A DNA stretch of 33,181 bases from Bacteroidaceae bacterium (GCA_024401055.1 JAKSLT010000023.1:1-33181); one strand, 5' to 3'. Shown: positions 15,670 to 23,232, counted from the stretch's first letter. The notes: a model not told the origin generated them from the letters alone. Numbers and translations are program-made.

Positions 15670-16152
15670 TTACTGTAGCGTCTGCGCGTCCTGCATCTCT
15701 TCGAGGCATTGCTGGCACACGCCTTTGTAGTATTGGTGTACTTCCTGCACGAGGTGCTTGCCGATGGTGAAGGCGTGGCTGGCCTGAAGGGTGGAGATTC
15801 CCTGTAGGGGTATGTCCACGATGTGGCCGCAGCGCGTGCAGTGGAGGTGGGCGTGGGGGAGAGTGTTCTCGTCGATGTTGATGTTGTGGTCGTCGATGGA
15901 TAGGAGCGTCACTGCGCCGTGGGCGGCCAGCATCCTGACGGTGTTATAGACGGTGGTGCGCGAGAGGCTGGGGTGCTGGGGCGCGAGGGCGGAGTAGATG
16001 TCGTCGGCGTTGGGGTGGACGTGATGCGTCATGAGATACTGCATGATGCACACCCTCTGCCTTGTGACGTTGATGCCGCAGCGGCGCAGCTTCTCGGTGG
16101 CAGCGCGCTCGATGGCGAGGGTGTCGGTGGGGGTGGAGGCGAGTGTGTTCAT
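15670..16152 (-). CDS. Fur-family peroxide-responsive repressor, PerR-like, 160 aa
   Basis: This is a metal-dependent winged-helix repressor. The DNA-binding part has TRQRVCIMQYL, HPNADDIYSAL and SRTTVYNTVRML. The metal region has the HAHLHCTRCGH block (His100, 102, 104; Cys105, Cys108), and the C-terminal CQQC (Cys146, Cys149) completes a structural zinc site. Its place between two rubrerythrin genes, directly ahead of one, argues for PerR over Fur or Zur, as such neighbours are typical PerR targets. The N-terminal ~12 residues are longer than in many homologues. A consensus promoter lies upstream at 16226-16257. Specificity for peroxide is inferred from context and not from a diagnostic residue. 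Confidence 0.88.
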   Translation of the reverse strand: MNTLASTPTDTLAIERAATEKLRRCGINVTRQRVCIMQYLMTHHVHPNADDIYSALAPQHPSLSRTTVYNTVRMLAAHGAVTLLSIDDHNINIDENTLPHAHLHCTRCGHIVDIPLQGISTLQASHAFTIGKHLVQEVHQYYKGVCQQCLEEMQDAQTLQ

Positions 16153-16225
16153 CTTCGTGCAGTGGGCGGGGGCCTTATGAGCGCATTTCTGTGCCGCGAG
16201 AGCCGCCGGTGTTGGTTTCTGAGTG

Positions 16226-16257
16226 CAAAAGTAGGGATTATTTGCAATGTTTCCAAA
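16226..16257 (-). promoter_or_regulatory. Promoter of the PerR-like gene
   Basis: On the minus strand TTTG (16257-16254) and TACTTTTG (16233-16226) are separated by 20 bp, matching the Bacteroidales -33/-7 pattern. The predicted leader is about 65 nt. Confidence 0.75.
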
Positions 16258-16273
16258 TTTTAGGCTGAAAAAA

Positions 16274-16288
16274 TTGTAATCAGTACAA
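16274..16288. promoter_or_regulatory. Candidate PerR/Fur-type 7-1-7 operator
   Basis: TTGTAAT-C-AGTACAA is a 15-bp inverted repeat with one mismatched pair, in the 7-1-7 layout of PerR and Fur boxes (consensus TTATAATNATTATAA). It lies just upstream of the perR -33 element, inside the divergent rbr/perR region. A site in this position could act on either gene; binding is not shown. Confidence 0.45.
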
Positions 16289-16341
16289 AATACGGGTGTT
16301 TTTATTTATGTTTTGTAATGTTTGGAAGTCAAATAATGTGG

Positions 16342-16375
16342 TTTTTTGCCGGAAAATGTCATTTTTTGCCGGAAA
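16342..16375 (+). promoter_or_regulatory. Two direct copies of TTTTTTGCCGGAAA with a 20-bp period upstream of rbr
   Basis: Exact 14-bp copies lie at 16342-16355 and 16362-16375. They are two helical turns apart, and the second ends 26 bp before the rbr -7 box. This is the layout of an activator site placed at or just upstream of the -33 region. The protein is unknown. Confidence 0.5.
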
Positions 16376-16401
16376 GAGGCGAGAGTTAAGGATAAAAGTC
16401 G

Positions 16402-16409
16402 TACTTTTG
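16402..16409 (+). promoter_or_regulatory. -7 box (TACTTTTG) of the rubrerythrin gene
   Basis: TACTTTTG fits TAnnTTTG. No TTTG occurs 19-21 bp upstream, which would suit an activator-dependent promoter using the direct repeats just upstream. The leader would be about 65 nt and AT-rich. Confidence 0.6.
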
Positions 16410-16481
16410 CAGTGGAAAAGGAAAGAGACACTCCATAATAAATAATAATAAACACTATTCACCGTAAAACAAAAAGACATT

Positions 16482-17018
16482 ATGAACAAGTACGCAGGTA
16501 CACAGACCGAGAAGAACCTGGAAGCCGCTTTCGCCGGTGAGAGCCAGGCCCGCAACAAGTACACCTATTTCGCCTCCAAGGCCAAGAAGGAAGGCTACGA
16601 GCAGATAGCCGCTCTCTTCCAGAAGACCGCCGACAACGAGAAGGAGCACGCCAAGCTCTGGTTCAAGGAACTGGAAGGCATAGGCACGACCGCCGAGAAC
16701 CTGGCCGCCGCTGCCGCCGGCGAGAACTACGAATGGACCGACATGTATGAAGGTTTCGCCAAGACCGCCGAAGAGGAGGGCTTCCCCGAGCTCGCCGCCC
16801 GCTTCCGCGCCGTGGCCGCCATCGAGAAGACCCACGAGGAGCGCTATCGCGCCCTGCTCCACAACGTGGAGGCCCAGGAGGTGTTCAAGAAGAGCGAAGT
16901 GAAGGTGTGGGAATGCCGCAACTGCGGCCACATCGTAGTGGGCACCGCCGCCCCCGAACTGTGCCCCGTGTGCAACCATCCGCAGGCCTACTTCGAGGTA
17001 CACGCTACTAATTATTAA
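16482..17018 (+). CDS. rbr: Rubrerythrin (diiron + C-terminal rubredoxin), 178 aa
   Basis: This is a classical rubrerythrin, an NADH-dependent peroxide reductase component of anaerobes. The diiron ligands lie in [15 protein letters not shown] (Glu20), [28 protein letters not shown] and [13 protein letters not shown]. The C-terminal rubredoxin has Cys145, Cys148, Cys161 and Cys164 (CRNCG, CPVCN). It diverges from the perR-reverse rubrerythrin pair, so both rubrerythrin types probably respond to the same regulator. Codon use is typical of a highly expressed gene in the window (strong bias to C-ending codons and AAG). The cystatin-like lipoprotein gene follows 146 bp downstream across a repeat block. 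Confidence 0.96.
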   Translation: MNKYAGTQTEKNLEAAFAGESQARNKYTYFASKAKKEGYEQIAALFQKTADNEKEHAKLWFKELEGIGTTAENLAAAAAGENYEWTDMYEGFAKTAEEEGFPELAARFRAVAAIEKTHEERYRALLHNVEAQEVFKKSEVKVWECRNCGHIVVGTAAPELCPVCNHPQAYFEVHATNY

Positions 17019-17027
17019 GTAAAGACC

Positions 17028-17155
17028 TCCACTGACTCCCCCAAAGGGGGAGAGAAAGCCCCCCTCAATCCCCCCTTTGGGGGGAAGCTTCAAAGCGATT
17101 TCTTTATCGCTCGCTGAACTTCCCCCCAAAAGGGAGACTGATGGGGGGCCTTCAT
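17028..17155 (+). repeat. Cluster of GC palindromes downstream of rbr
   Basis: The stems seen are CTCCCCC-AAA-GGGGGAG (17036-17052), CCCCCC-TTT-GGGGGG (17070-17084), AGCGAT...ATCGCT (about 17094-17111), and a final CCCCCC...GGGGGG pair (17122-17149). These belong to the dispersed GC palindrome type. The first stem could help end the rbr transcript, but there is no T-run. Confidence 0.75.
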
Positions 17156-17164
17156 AAAAAGGCT

Positions 17165-17884
17165 ATGAACAAGACTATTCTTTCTTTCATCTTAATCAGC
17201 GGCTTCGCCTTCATGGGCTGCACGCCACATGCCGGCAAGGAAGGCACGCAGGCCTCCGATGCCGGTCTCGCCGGCGGCTTCAGCCAGGGCGACACCCTCA
17301 CGCAGACCGACCGCAACGCCTTCGCCCAGGCCACGGCCGGCCACGACTTCTTCGCCGACTGGATGCCGCAGCGCGTGAGCCGCCAGGTGGTGGCCGGCAC
17401 CAACTACCGCTTCTTCTGCAAAGTGGGCAAGGACGAAGGCACCGTGGAGGTGTTTCAACCGCTCAACGGACTGGGACGCACGCTCGTCACCGGCATCAAC
17501 GGACAGCACAACGCCGCGCTCGTCATCGTGAACAAAAAGACGGGCAAAGAACTCGGCCGCTACGAGGGCGAGACACCGAAGGAATACGTGGGGAGCCTGC
17601 AGGACGACTTTAAGGTGCAAAAGTCGAAGGCTCGCCTGGAACTTCGCAGCGCAGCAGCGGGAGAAGGCTACGTGTGGCTGCGCGACTTCGGCACGATAGC
17701 CGTAAAGCGCTCCCCCGCCGGATACGGCGATCCGCTGACCACCCTCAGCCACACGGAGGGCGAACTGCCGGAAGTGATGCCCTGCACCGGACTCGTGGAA
17801 GGCCACTATCGCGTGGTGGTGGACGGCACATACGGCTACGTGGAAGCAGACCGCATGACATGGGACGCCCTCAACACCTTCTGA
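17165..17884 (+). CDS. Lipoprotein with cystatin-like QVVAG motif and C-terminal SH3-like segment, 239 aa
   Basis: The signal peptide ends in FMGC, so Cys19 is lipidated; the ATG at 17165 gives a standard signal peptide and the earlier ATG at 17141 is inside repeat DNA. Residues ~50-115 resemble the cystatin/stefin fold: a helix (NAFAQATAGHDFFADW), the papain-inhibitor loop QVVAG at 74-78 in QVVAGTNYRFFCKV, then GTVEVFQPLNG. A middle region of ~60 residues is unassigned. The end, HYRVVVDGTYGYVEADRMTW, looks like an SH3b domain. Cystatin-type domains inhibit C1 cysteine peptidases, so an envelope protease inhibitor is a reasonable guess. Many bacterial QVVAG proteins are untested, so the function stays open. 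Confidence 0.8.
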   Translation: MNKTILSFILISGFAFMGCTPHAGKEGTQASDAGLAGGFSQGDTLTQTDRNAFAQATAGHDFFADWMPQRVSRQVVAGTNYRFFCKVGKDEGTVEVFQPLNGLGRTLVTGINGQHNAALVIVNKKTGKELGRYEGETPKEYVGSLQDDFKVQKSKARLELRSAAAGEGYVWLRDFGTIAVKRSPAGYGDPLTTLSHTEGELPEVMPCTGLVEGHYRVVVDGTYGYVEADRMTWDALNTF

Positions 17885-18039
17885 CACCCCGCGCGCGTAT
17901 ATATAAATAAGGAGTACGCCATTTTCCAGACCCACTTTCCTACACAAAAACAGAGCCCGGAGAAAAAAAATGAAAAAAAATACACTTTTAGATTTTATTT
18001 TTCCACTTTTCCCGGGTCTTATATACAGAGACACCTAAA

Positions 18040-18549
18040 ATGAAACTCCGTCTCATACCCCTCAGCCGCCACTCAGAGCGAGCAGCCGAAGAAAACTTCC
18101 GCCTCATCGTGAGGCAATATCAGGAACCGCTCTACCACCATCTGCGCCGCTTCACTGCCACCCACGAGGACGCGCAAGACGCCCTGCAGGAGACGTTCAT
18201 CAGAGCTTACAAGCACATCTCCGAACTGAACGACCCGCAAGCCCTCAAGTCCTGGCTCTACCGCATCGCCACCCACGAGGCCCTACGCCTTGCCGAGCAA
18301 CGGCCCACCGCCGACCTCGACATAGACCCTCCCGCGGAAGACACCCCTGACTACGAAACTTTGGAGCAAGCCTTGGAGCAAGCCCTCCTCACCCTGCCAC
18401 CCCGCCAGCGAGCCGTCTTCACCATGCGCCACTACGAGGACATGAGCTACGAAGACATCGCCCAGACCATGGACTCCAACGTCAAGGCCGTCACGGCCAA
18501 CTACCACCTTGCCAAAGAACGCATAAAAGAAATACTCCTCCAGCTATGA
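18040..18549 (+). CDS. ECF-type RNA polymerase sigma factor, 169 aa
   Basis: Sigma region 2 is at residues ~18-85 (FRLIVRQYQEPLYHHLRRF, DAQDALQETFIRAYKHI, LKSWLYRIATHEAL). After a short linker, region 4 is at ~115-165 (LPPRQRAVFTMRHYEDMSYEDIAQTM, AVTANYHLAKERI). There is no region 1 or 3, as expected for group 4 sigma factors. Its stop overlaps the start of the next gene by four bases (ATGA), a sign of coupled translation with the membrane protein that probably holds it inactive. The genes downstream encode exported small proteins, so an envelope-stress regulon is the likely output. The leader at 17885-18039 is AT-rich with no clear housekeeping promoter. Confidence 0.92.
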   Translation: MKLRLIPLSRHSERAAEENFRLIVRQYQEPLYHHLRRFTATHEDAQDALQETFIRAYKHISELNDPQALKSWLYRIATHEALRLAEQRPTADLDIDPPAEDTPDYETLEQALEQALLTLPPRQRAVFTMRHYEDMSYEDIAQTMDSNVKAVTANYHLAKERIKEILLQL

Positions 18550-18893
18550 CACGCTTCACTTCCCAACAAATCGACCAGCTTCTGGCACATCCCGCCGACC
18601 GGAAGCCCGCCCCTCTGGCCGAAGACTTCCTCAAGGCCAACGAGGAGAGAATAATGGAGCGCATACACACCCACAATTCTCACCGCCGCACAGGCTGGCT
18701 GGCCGCTGCCGCCTCCTTGCTGCTGCTCATCGTGGCCGGAGTGACGCTCAACACGCTGCCCTCGCGCTTCTCCCACAATACTGCCGACGACAGCCTCCAC
18801 GCCCTCTACGATGTGGACGACAACACCACCGAAGAGGAACTCAACGAACAGGAAACGCTCATAGAGTGCGACACCTTCCTGGAATTTGTGTAG
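18546..18893 (+). CDS. Single-pass membrane protein, probable anti-sigma factor, 115 aa
   Basis: The layout is an N-terminal cytoplasmic stretch of ~48 residues (IDQLLAHPADRKPAPLAEDF, ANEERIMERI), one membrane segment (WLAAAASLLLLIVAGVTL, ~51-68), and an acidic periplasmic tail of ~45 residues. It overlaps the sigma factor gene by 4 bp. It lacks a recognisable zinc-binding HxxxCxxC anti-sigma motif, so the anti-sigma role rests on gene order and topology. Similar small proteins follow ECF sigma genes in other Bacteroidales. Confidence 0.8.
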   Translation: MTRFTSQQIDQLLAHPADRKPAPLAEDFLKANEERIMERIHTHNSHRRTGWLAAAASLLLLIVAGVTLNTLPSRFSHNTADDSLHALYDVDDNTTEEELNEQETLIECDTFLEFV

Positions 18894-18936
18894 AAAACCA
18901 ACACAACTTTATATATAACTATCAACTTTATTAACC

Positions 18937-18972
18937 AAAACCTTTACAACATTTCAAAAAAAACCTTTACAA
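18937..18972 (+). promoter_or_regulatory. Direct repeats of AAAACCTTTACAA before the first small lipoprotein gene
   Basis: Exact 13-bp copies are at 18937-18949 and 18960-18972, a 23-bp period. The second ends 2 bp before the ATG at 18975. They could be a regulatory or leader element; no binding protein is known. The region further upstream is AT-rich. Confidence 0.4.
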
Positions 18973-18974
18973 AA

Positions 18975-19331
18975 ATGAAAGCAACCACCAAAATCCTCTG
19001 CGCCTTCTTCGCGCTCTCGTTTTCCCTGATTACTTTCACTTCCTGCAACGACGACATTGAAGATGTCAACTTCCTCCTCGGCACCTGGATGCACCAGGAC
19101 GACGACAGCCGCGAGTACTATCAGTTCCTCACCGACGGCGTCGGCTACGAATGGGATGAACCCCTCGCAAACTGGACCGACTTCCAGCCCCGCAAGGAAG
19201 AATTCCGCTATGAGCTCAACGGCAGCAAACTCACTATCTATGAGGCCGACGGTGATTGCGACGTGGAGACCGTGAAGCTCATCAACGACAACCGTATCAA
19301 GATAGGCGGCGACACCTATAACCGCCAGTAA
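18975..19331 (+). CDS. Small lipoprotein, lipocalin-like, 118 aa (paralog of the next gene)
   Basis: The signal peptide ends in the lipobox FTSC; the mature protein starts CNDDIEDVNF, with acidic residues after Cys that suit surface export in Bacteroidetes. The body is one small beta domain with LLGTWMHQDDDSREYYQF, GVGYEWDE, FQPRKEEFRYEL, YEADGDCDVETV and NRIKIGGDTY. It aligns block by block with the next gene. The GTW start and beta-strand periodicity suggest a lipocalin-like barrel, but the ligand is unknown. It lies 81 bp after the anti-sigma candidate and is probably in the same operon. Confidence 0.82.
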   Translation: MKATTKILCAFFALSFSLITFTSCNDDIEDVNFLLGTWMHQDDDSREYYQFLTDGVGYEWDEPLANWTDFQPRKEEFRYELNGSKLTIYEADGDCDVETVKLINDNRIKIGGDTYNRQ

Positions 19332-19407
19332 GAACGGAAGAATTAACAAATCTGCAAATTCGGAAATCAGTAAATAACAGTATTAATATAAAAACAACGC
19401 AATCAAT

Positions 19408-19761
19408 ATGAAAATCCGCATAATCATCTTAGCTCTTACCCTCATCGGCATCACTACTTCCTGCATCGCCAAGAACCCCCAGAAGGTCGCCAACACGTCC
19501 ATCGTAGGCACTTGGTCACACAACGACGGCGACGACACCGACTACTATCAGTTCAATGCCGACGGCACGGGCTACGAATGGGAAGTGTCGAAGTACGCTC
19601 CCACGAACTATCAGCCCCGCAAGAAGTCCTTCACCTATGAAATCAAGAACGGCCGCATCATCTTCGTGGAACACGACGGCGACGTGGAGTCCGAGAGTCT
19701 GAAGGTGTCCGGCAAGGGCCGCATCAAGATAGACCATGAGGTATATCACCTCGTAAAATAA
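19408..19761 (+). CDS. Small lipoprotein, lipocalin-like, 117 aa (paralog of the previous gene)
   Basis: The lipobox TTSC gives a lipidated N-terminus. The body repeats the pattern of the preceding protein: IVGTWSHNDGDDTDYYQF, GTGYEWEV, YQPRKKSFTYEI, VEHDGDVESESLKV and RIKIDHEVYHL. The two proteins thus share GTW, DYYQF-like, GYEW, QPRK, DGD and RIKI blocks at matching positions, which indicates tandem duplication followed by divergence. Basic residues after the lipid Cys (CIAKNPQK) differ from the acidic start of the first copy, so the two may be sorted to different membranes. Function is unknown. Confidence 0.82.
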   Translation: MKIRIIILALTLIGITTSCIAKNPQKVANTSIVGTWSHNDGDDTDYYQFNADGTGYEWEVSKYAPTNYQPRKKSFTYEIKNGRIIFVEHDGDVESESLKVSGKGRIKIDHEVYHLVK

Positions 19762-19789
19762 CTCTATTAACACAAATAACTTCCCTATT

Positions 19790-20317
19790 ATGAAAACACG
19801 CCTCTTTACTCTCCTCATGCTCGCCCTGAGCCTCACCGCCACGGTCAGCGCCGAAAATCAAAAGAAGGGCCAGCGCCCTCAGGGCATGCACCAAGTAAGC
19901 ATGACCGAGCGCATCGTGGATGAGCTCGACCTTGACGACGCCACCGCAGCCCGCTTCACCACCGTCTATAACCAGTATGTCAGCGAGATGCACGCCGCCT
20001 ACAAGCAGCATGCCATGATTCGCCCGCAGAAAGGCGACGACGGCAAGAAGAAACGCCTCACCGACGAGCAGATCAAGCACAATCTGGAGGAGCAGCTTGC
20101 CCTCTCGCAGGCCACGCTCGACCTTCGCAAGAAGTATTATAAGGAGTATCTCAAAATCCTTACCCCGCGACAGATAGAGCATCTGAGCAAGCTTGAGAAG
20201 AAGCAGGCCACCGACGTCCACAAAAAGTGGGGCGAGCACCAGAAACCCGGCCAGATGCGCCCCGGTCAGCGCCCCATGGGCAAGAGCGTGATGCCACCGC
20301 GGCAGGAGAAGAAATAG
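19790..20317 (+). CDS. Spy/CpxP-like periplasmic protein, 175 aa
   Basis: The signal peptide is cleaved near TVSA-EN. The mature protein is almost all helical, with two matching segments: VDELDLDDATAARFTTVYNQYV and LALSQATLDLRKKYYKEYLKILTPRQIEHL. The 'LTDEQI' and 'LTPRQIE' signatures recall the Spy/CpxP LTxxQ motif of stress-induced periplasmic chaperones. The tail is basic and Pro/Gln-rich (QKPGQMRPGQRPMG). It is the last gene of the ECF operon, 28 bp after the second lipoprotein, which supports an envelope-stress role. The family relation is from motif and composition, so moderately sure. Confidence 0.8.
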   Translation: MKTRLFTLLMLALSLTATVSAENQKKGQRPQGMHQVSMTERIVDELDLDDATAARFTTVYNQYVSEMHAAYKQHAMIRPQKGDDGKKKRLTDEQIKHNLEEQLALSQATLDLRKKYYKEYLKILTPRQIEHLSKLEKKQATDVHKKWGEHQKPGQMRPGQRPMGKSVMPPRQEKK

Positions 20318-20355
20318 GCGTATCCGCACAGCCCTTACGGCTGAGATTAACAATA

Positions 20356-20389
20356 CGGCGGGCACATCCTTCAGTGGATGTGCCCGCCG
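20356..20389. terminator. Strong bidirectional hairpin between converging operons
   Basis: A perfect 14-bp stem (20356-20369 with 20376-20389; GGCGGGCACATCC / GGATGTGCCCGCC) encloses the 6-nt loop TTCAGT. It sits between the Spy-like gene and rmuC, which converge here, with AT-rich sequence on both sides. It probably ends both transcripts. Confidence 0.88.
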
Positions 20390-20422
20390 CTGCTATTTTA
20401 TGGAGAGCTTCAGGAAAGGGTC

Positions 20423-21772
20423 TTATTCGAGAGCCTCGGTCTCGACCTCGTCTTCGGGAGCAGGGGGCAATTCCTTGCCGGTGCGGGTGGCCTTAGGCTT
20501 CTGGGCGCCGAACTTGATGAGTTGATGGGCGGAGGTGATGATACTCTTGCCCTGGGGAGCCACGGCTGTGGAGAGCTCGTCGAAGGCGCGCTGCGTCTTA
20601 CCCAGCTGCTCCTGTACGGCGAGGAAGCGCTCATAGAAGCGCTGGACACGCTCCACGATGGTGTTGGCAGCCTTCATGATGTTCTCTTGATTTTGCACCT
20701 GCCGCTGCTGGCGCCAGCTTATCTCTATCATGCGGAGGAGGGCGTAGAGGTTCTGCGTGGAAGATATCATGACGCCGCGGGTGAACGCCCAACTATAGAG
20801 CGAGGGATCGGCCTGGAGAGCGAGAAGGAAGGCGCTCTCGTAGGGGATATACATGATGACGTAGTCGAGGCGGACGCGGCCTGTGCGGATGTAGGCGCTG
20901 TAGTTTTTTTCGGCCAACTCCTTGACGTGCTGGCGGACGGAGGCAAGATGGCGCTGGAGGGCGGCGTCGCGGGCGGCGTCGGTGGAGGCGTTGTGATAAT
21001 CAACGTAGGCGGTGAGGGACATTTTGGCATCGATGACGACGTCGCGCTCGTCGGGGAAATGGAGGATGACATCGGGCTGCATGCGCTGGCCTGTGTCGGC
21101 ATTGTGGAGGGTGCGGCCGGCGTCGTCGCGGAGGGTTTCCTGCTCAGTGAACTGCACGCCGGGCTCGAGACCCATCTGCTCGAGGAGCTGGCGGAGCTGG
21201 AGTTCGCCGAAGTTGCCCTGCGACTTGTTTTCGGCGGTGAGGGCGCGGGTGAGGCTGTCGGCACGCTCACCGATGCGCTGGGCTTGCTCCATGCCCTGCT
21301 TGAAACTCTCGTCGAGGCGCGCCATGCCCTCGGTATGGGCTTGCTGGCTTTTCTCCACGGCTTCCTGCATCTGGCGGATGCCGCTCTGGAGGGGCGTGAG
21401 CACTTTGGCGAGTTGCTCGTTGCTGGCCTCGGCGAGTTCCTGACTACGTTCCTTGAGTACGGCTTCGGTGGATGATTTGAGTTGCTCCTTGATAAGGAGG
21501 ATGTGTTGCTGCATCTCCTGGCGGTGCTGCTGCTGAAGTTCGGCGAGGCGGGCGGCATATTGCTGCTGGAGTTCGGCGATACGCTTGTCGGCCTGCTCCT
21601 CTTCGTGTTCAACCTGCTGACGGAGCTCGGCAAGATGCTGGGCATATTGCTGCTCTTGATGCTGAAGGTTTTCAGTGTGCTGGCGCTTGAGTTCGCCAAC
21701 TTGGTGATGAGCGAGGAAATAGCCTACGATAAGGCCTACGATAAGGGCAAAGAGTGGAAGTAATATGGTCAT
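20423..21772 (-). CDS. rmuC: RmuC-family DNA recombination protein, 449 aa
   Basis: RmuC proteins carry an N-terminal membrane anchor, a long coiled coil and a PD-(D/E)xK nuclease-like core, and limit rearrangements at inverted repeats. Residues 3-22 form the anchor (ILLPLFALIVGLIVGYFLAH). The coiled coil (~25-200) is very rich in Gln, Glu and Leu. The core includes GNFGELQLRQLLEQMG, MQPDVILHFPDERDVVIDAK (nuclease Asp and Asp-x-Lys), YIPYESAFLLAL and ISSTQNLYALLRMI. Length is typical. The MATE gene lies 83 bp upstream on the same strand. In E. coli the protein affects inversion at short inverted repeats, which is notable in a genome so rich in palindromes, though this link is only a thought. 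Confidence 0.93.
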   Translation of the reverse strand: MTILLPLFALIVGLIVGYFLAHHQVGELKRQHTENLQHQEQQYAQHLAELRQQVEHEEEQADKRIAELQQQYAARLAELQQQHRQEMQQHILLIKEQLKSSTEAVLKERSQELAEASNEQLAKVLTPLQSGIRQMQEAVEKSQQAHTEGMARLDESFKQGMEQAQRIGERADSLTRALTAENKSQGNFGELQLRQLLEQMGLEPGVQFTEQETLRDDAGRTLHNADTGQRMQPDVILHFPDERDVVIDAKMSLTAYVDYHNASTDAARDAALQRHLASVRQHVKELAEKNYSAYIRTGRVRLDYVIMYIPYESAFLLALQADPSLYSWAFTRGVMISSTQNLYALLRMIEISWRQQRQVQNQENIMKAANTIVERVQRFYERFLAVQEQLGKTQRAFDELSTAVAPQGKSIITSAHQLIKFGAQKPKATRTGKELPPAPEDEVETEALE

Positions 21773-21855
21773 CTTGTAGGGGATTGGGCGCGCAAGGCTC
21801 GCGCCTTGCTGAACTGAAAGAAATTAAAAAAAATTTATTTCAGAAATTATATTTT
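21773..21855 (-). other. MATE-rmuC spacer with two hairpins
   Basis: One hairpin is GCAAGGC-TCGC-GCCTTGC (21792-21809). A second, imperfect AT-rich one pairs CTGAAA near 21814 with TTTCAG near 21838. No TAnnTTTG promoter is evident. Confidence 0.45.
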
Positions 21856-23232
21856 TCACTTTTCATTTTCTCGGTGGAATCGGAGGGAAAGCGTGCGGGG
21901 CCACTTGACCCAGAGATAGAGTGTGCGGACAACGAGGTGGGCGAGGTAGGCGGCATAGACGGCATGGATACCGCAGGGAAGTCGGAGGGCCACGTAGGTC
22001 AGTACGAAGGCAAGGGCGGCGAGAAACATGCAGTCGCGCACCTGGCGGCCGGCGGTGGCGCCGATATAGATACCGTCCCACATGAAGGCGGCGCTGCTGA
22101 CGAGGGGCATGGCGACGAGCCAGAGGAGAAGGGGGTGAGCGTCGGCGCGCACGGCGGTGTCGGTGGTGAAGAGGTTGACCATACCCTGCCCGCAGAGGGC
22201 GTAGAGAAGCGTGAAGACGAGACCCACGGCAAGGCACCAGGCCATGAGTTGGCGCACGGCACGCTGCGTCTGAAGGCGGTCGCCGGCTCCGATGAAGCGG
22301 CCCACGAGGGCCTCGCCGGCATAGGCGAAACCGTCCACGAAGTAACTGAAGAGCATAAAGAGCTGCATCATCACGGCGCCCACGGCCAGGGCGGCATCGC
22401 CATAGGCAGAGGTGAGGGCCGTGAAGCCTACATAGACCACCATGAAGCCCAGCGAGCGGAGCATAAGGTTGCCGCCGAAGCCGAGCATACGGCGGAGGCG
22501 CTGCCAGTGGAGGTTGCCGCGCAGATGGATATGGGGAAAGACGGTGCGGCGATAGTGGACGGTGAGGAGCACGAGGGCCACGAGTAGGCCGAGCCACTGG
22601 GCGATGAGCGTGCCCCACGCCACACCGATAGGGCCGAGGGGCGTGCAGACGGCGAGGTAGTAAGAAAAGAACATGTTGGCCACGTTCACGATGATATCGA
22701 CGGCCATGGGGCTCACCGTGTTCTGCGAGCCGATGAACCAGCCCTTGAGGGCCATGAGGGAGAGCGTGGCGGGAGCGGCCCAGATTCGCACGTGATAGTA
22801 GTCGCGGGCGAAGGAGGCCACGGTGGATGTGCAGGGGGTAAGGGCGAGGGCGATTTCCACGACGAGCCAGCCCGTGAGGAGCAGGAGAAGTGCGCTGGAG
22901 AGTGCCAGAAAGAGGCTTTGCGTGAGGAGTGCGGCGCGGTCGGCCGTATCGCCTCGGCCATAAGCCTGGGCCGTGAGGCCTCCGGTGCCCACACGAAGGA
23001 AGCCGAAGTTCCAGTAGAGCAGCGAGAAGAGCATCGCCCCTATGGCAATGCCGCCCATAGCGGAGGCATCGGCAATGTGGCCGGCGATGGCGATATCTAC
23101 CATACCGACAAGGGGCACGGTGATGTTGGCCAGAATGCTTGGGACGGCCAGGCGGAGGATGGGGAGACGGAGACCCTCTAAATGGAGACCCCCTCGCTCC
23201 CCCTTAAAGGGGGATGTCTTGATGGAGAACAA
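21856..23232 (-). CDS. MATE-family efflux transporter (DinF-like), 458 aa, with repeat-altered N-terminus
   Basis: This is a twelve-helix cation-coupled drug/organic cation exporter. Family blocks include LRLAVPSILANITVPLVGMVDIAIAGH, GTGGLTAQAYGRGD, PMAVDIIVNVANMFFSYYLAV and VDGFAYAGEALVGRFIGAGD. Normal homologues begin a few residues before the LRLAVP block. Here the DNA just ahead is a family C palindrome (23185-23217), which is translated as TSPFKGERGGL. No ATG exists in frame before the first helix. The only usable start is a TTG (23232) directly abutting the TAA of the upstream gene, so translation may depend on coupling or reinitiation. The transporter itself shows no frameshift. The family is certain; substrates are unknown. 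Confidence 0.88.
   Translation of the reverse strand: MFSIKTSPFKGERGGLHLEGLRLPILRLAVPSILANITVPLVGMVDIAIAGHIADASAMGGIAIGAMLFSLLYWNFGFLRVGTGGLTAQAYGRGDTADRAALLTQSLFLALSSALLLLLTGWLVVEIALALTPCTSTVASFARDYYHVRIWAAPATLSLMALKGWFIGSQNTVSPMAVDIIVNVANMFFSYYLAVCTPLGPIGVAWGTLIAQWLGLLVALVLLTVHYRRTVFPHIHLRGNLHWQRLRRMLGFGGNLMLRSLGFMVVYVGFTALTSAYGDAALAVGAVMMQLFMLFSYFVDGFAYAGEALVGRFIGAGDRLQTQRAVRQLMAWCLAVGLVFTLLYALCGQGMVNLFTTDTAVRADAHPLLLWLVAMPLVSSAAFMWDGIYIGATAGRQVRDCMFLAALAFVLTYVALRLPCGIHAVYAAYLAHLVVRTLYLWVKWPRTLSLRFHRENEK
23183..23217 (-). repeat. Family C palindrome in the MATE N-terminus
   Basis: The core CCCCCTTAAAGGGGG (23199-23213) with flank GGAGACCCCCTCGCT is the inverse orientation of the copies at 10456 and 23348. 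It is in frame with the transporter. Confidence 0.8.

Noticed and set aside
20378-21475. Long plus-strand frame opposite rmuC, and the similar one at 26723-28567 opposite ettA
   Set aside because: Both are antisense to strongly recognisable genes and have biased composition without any domain.
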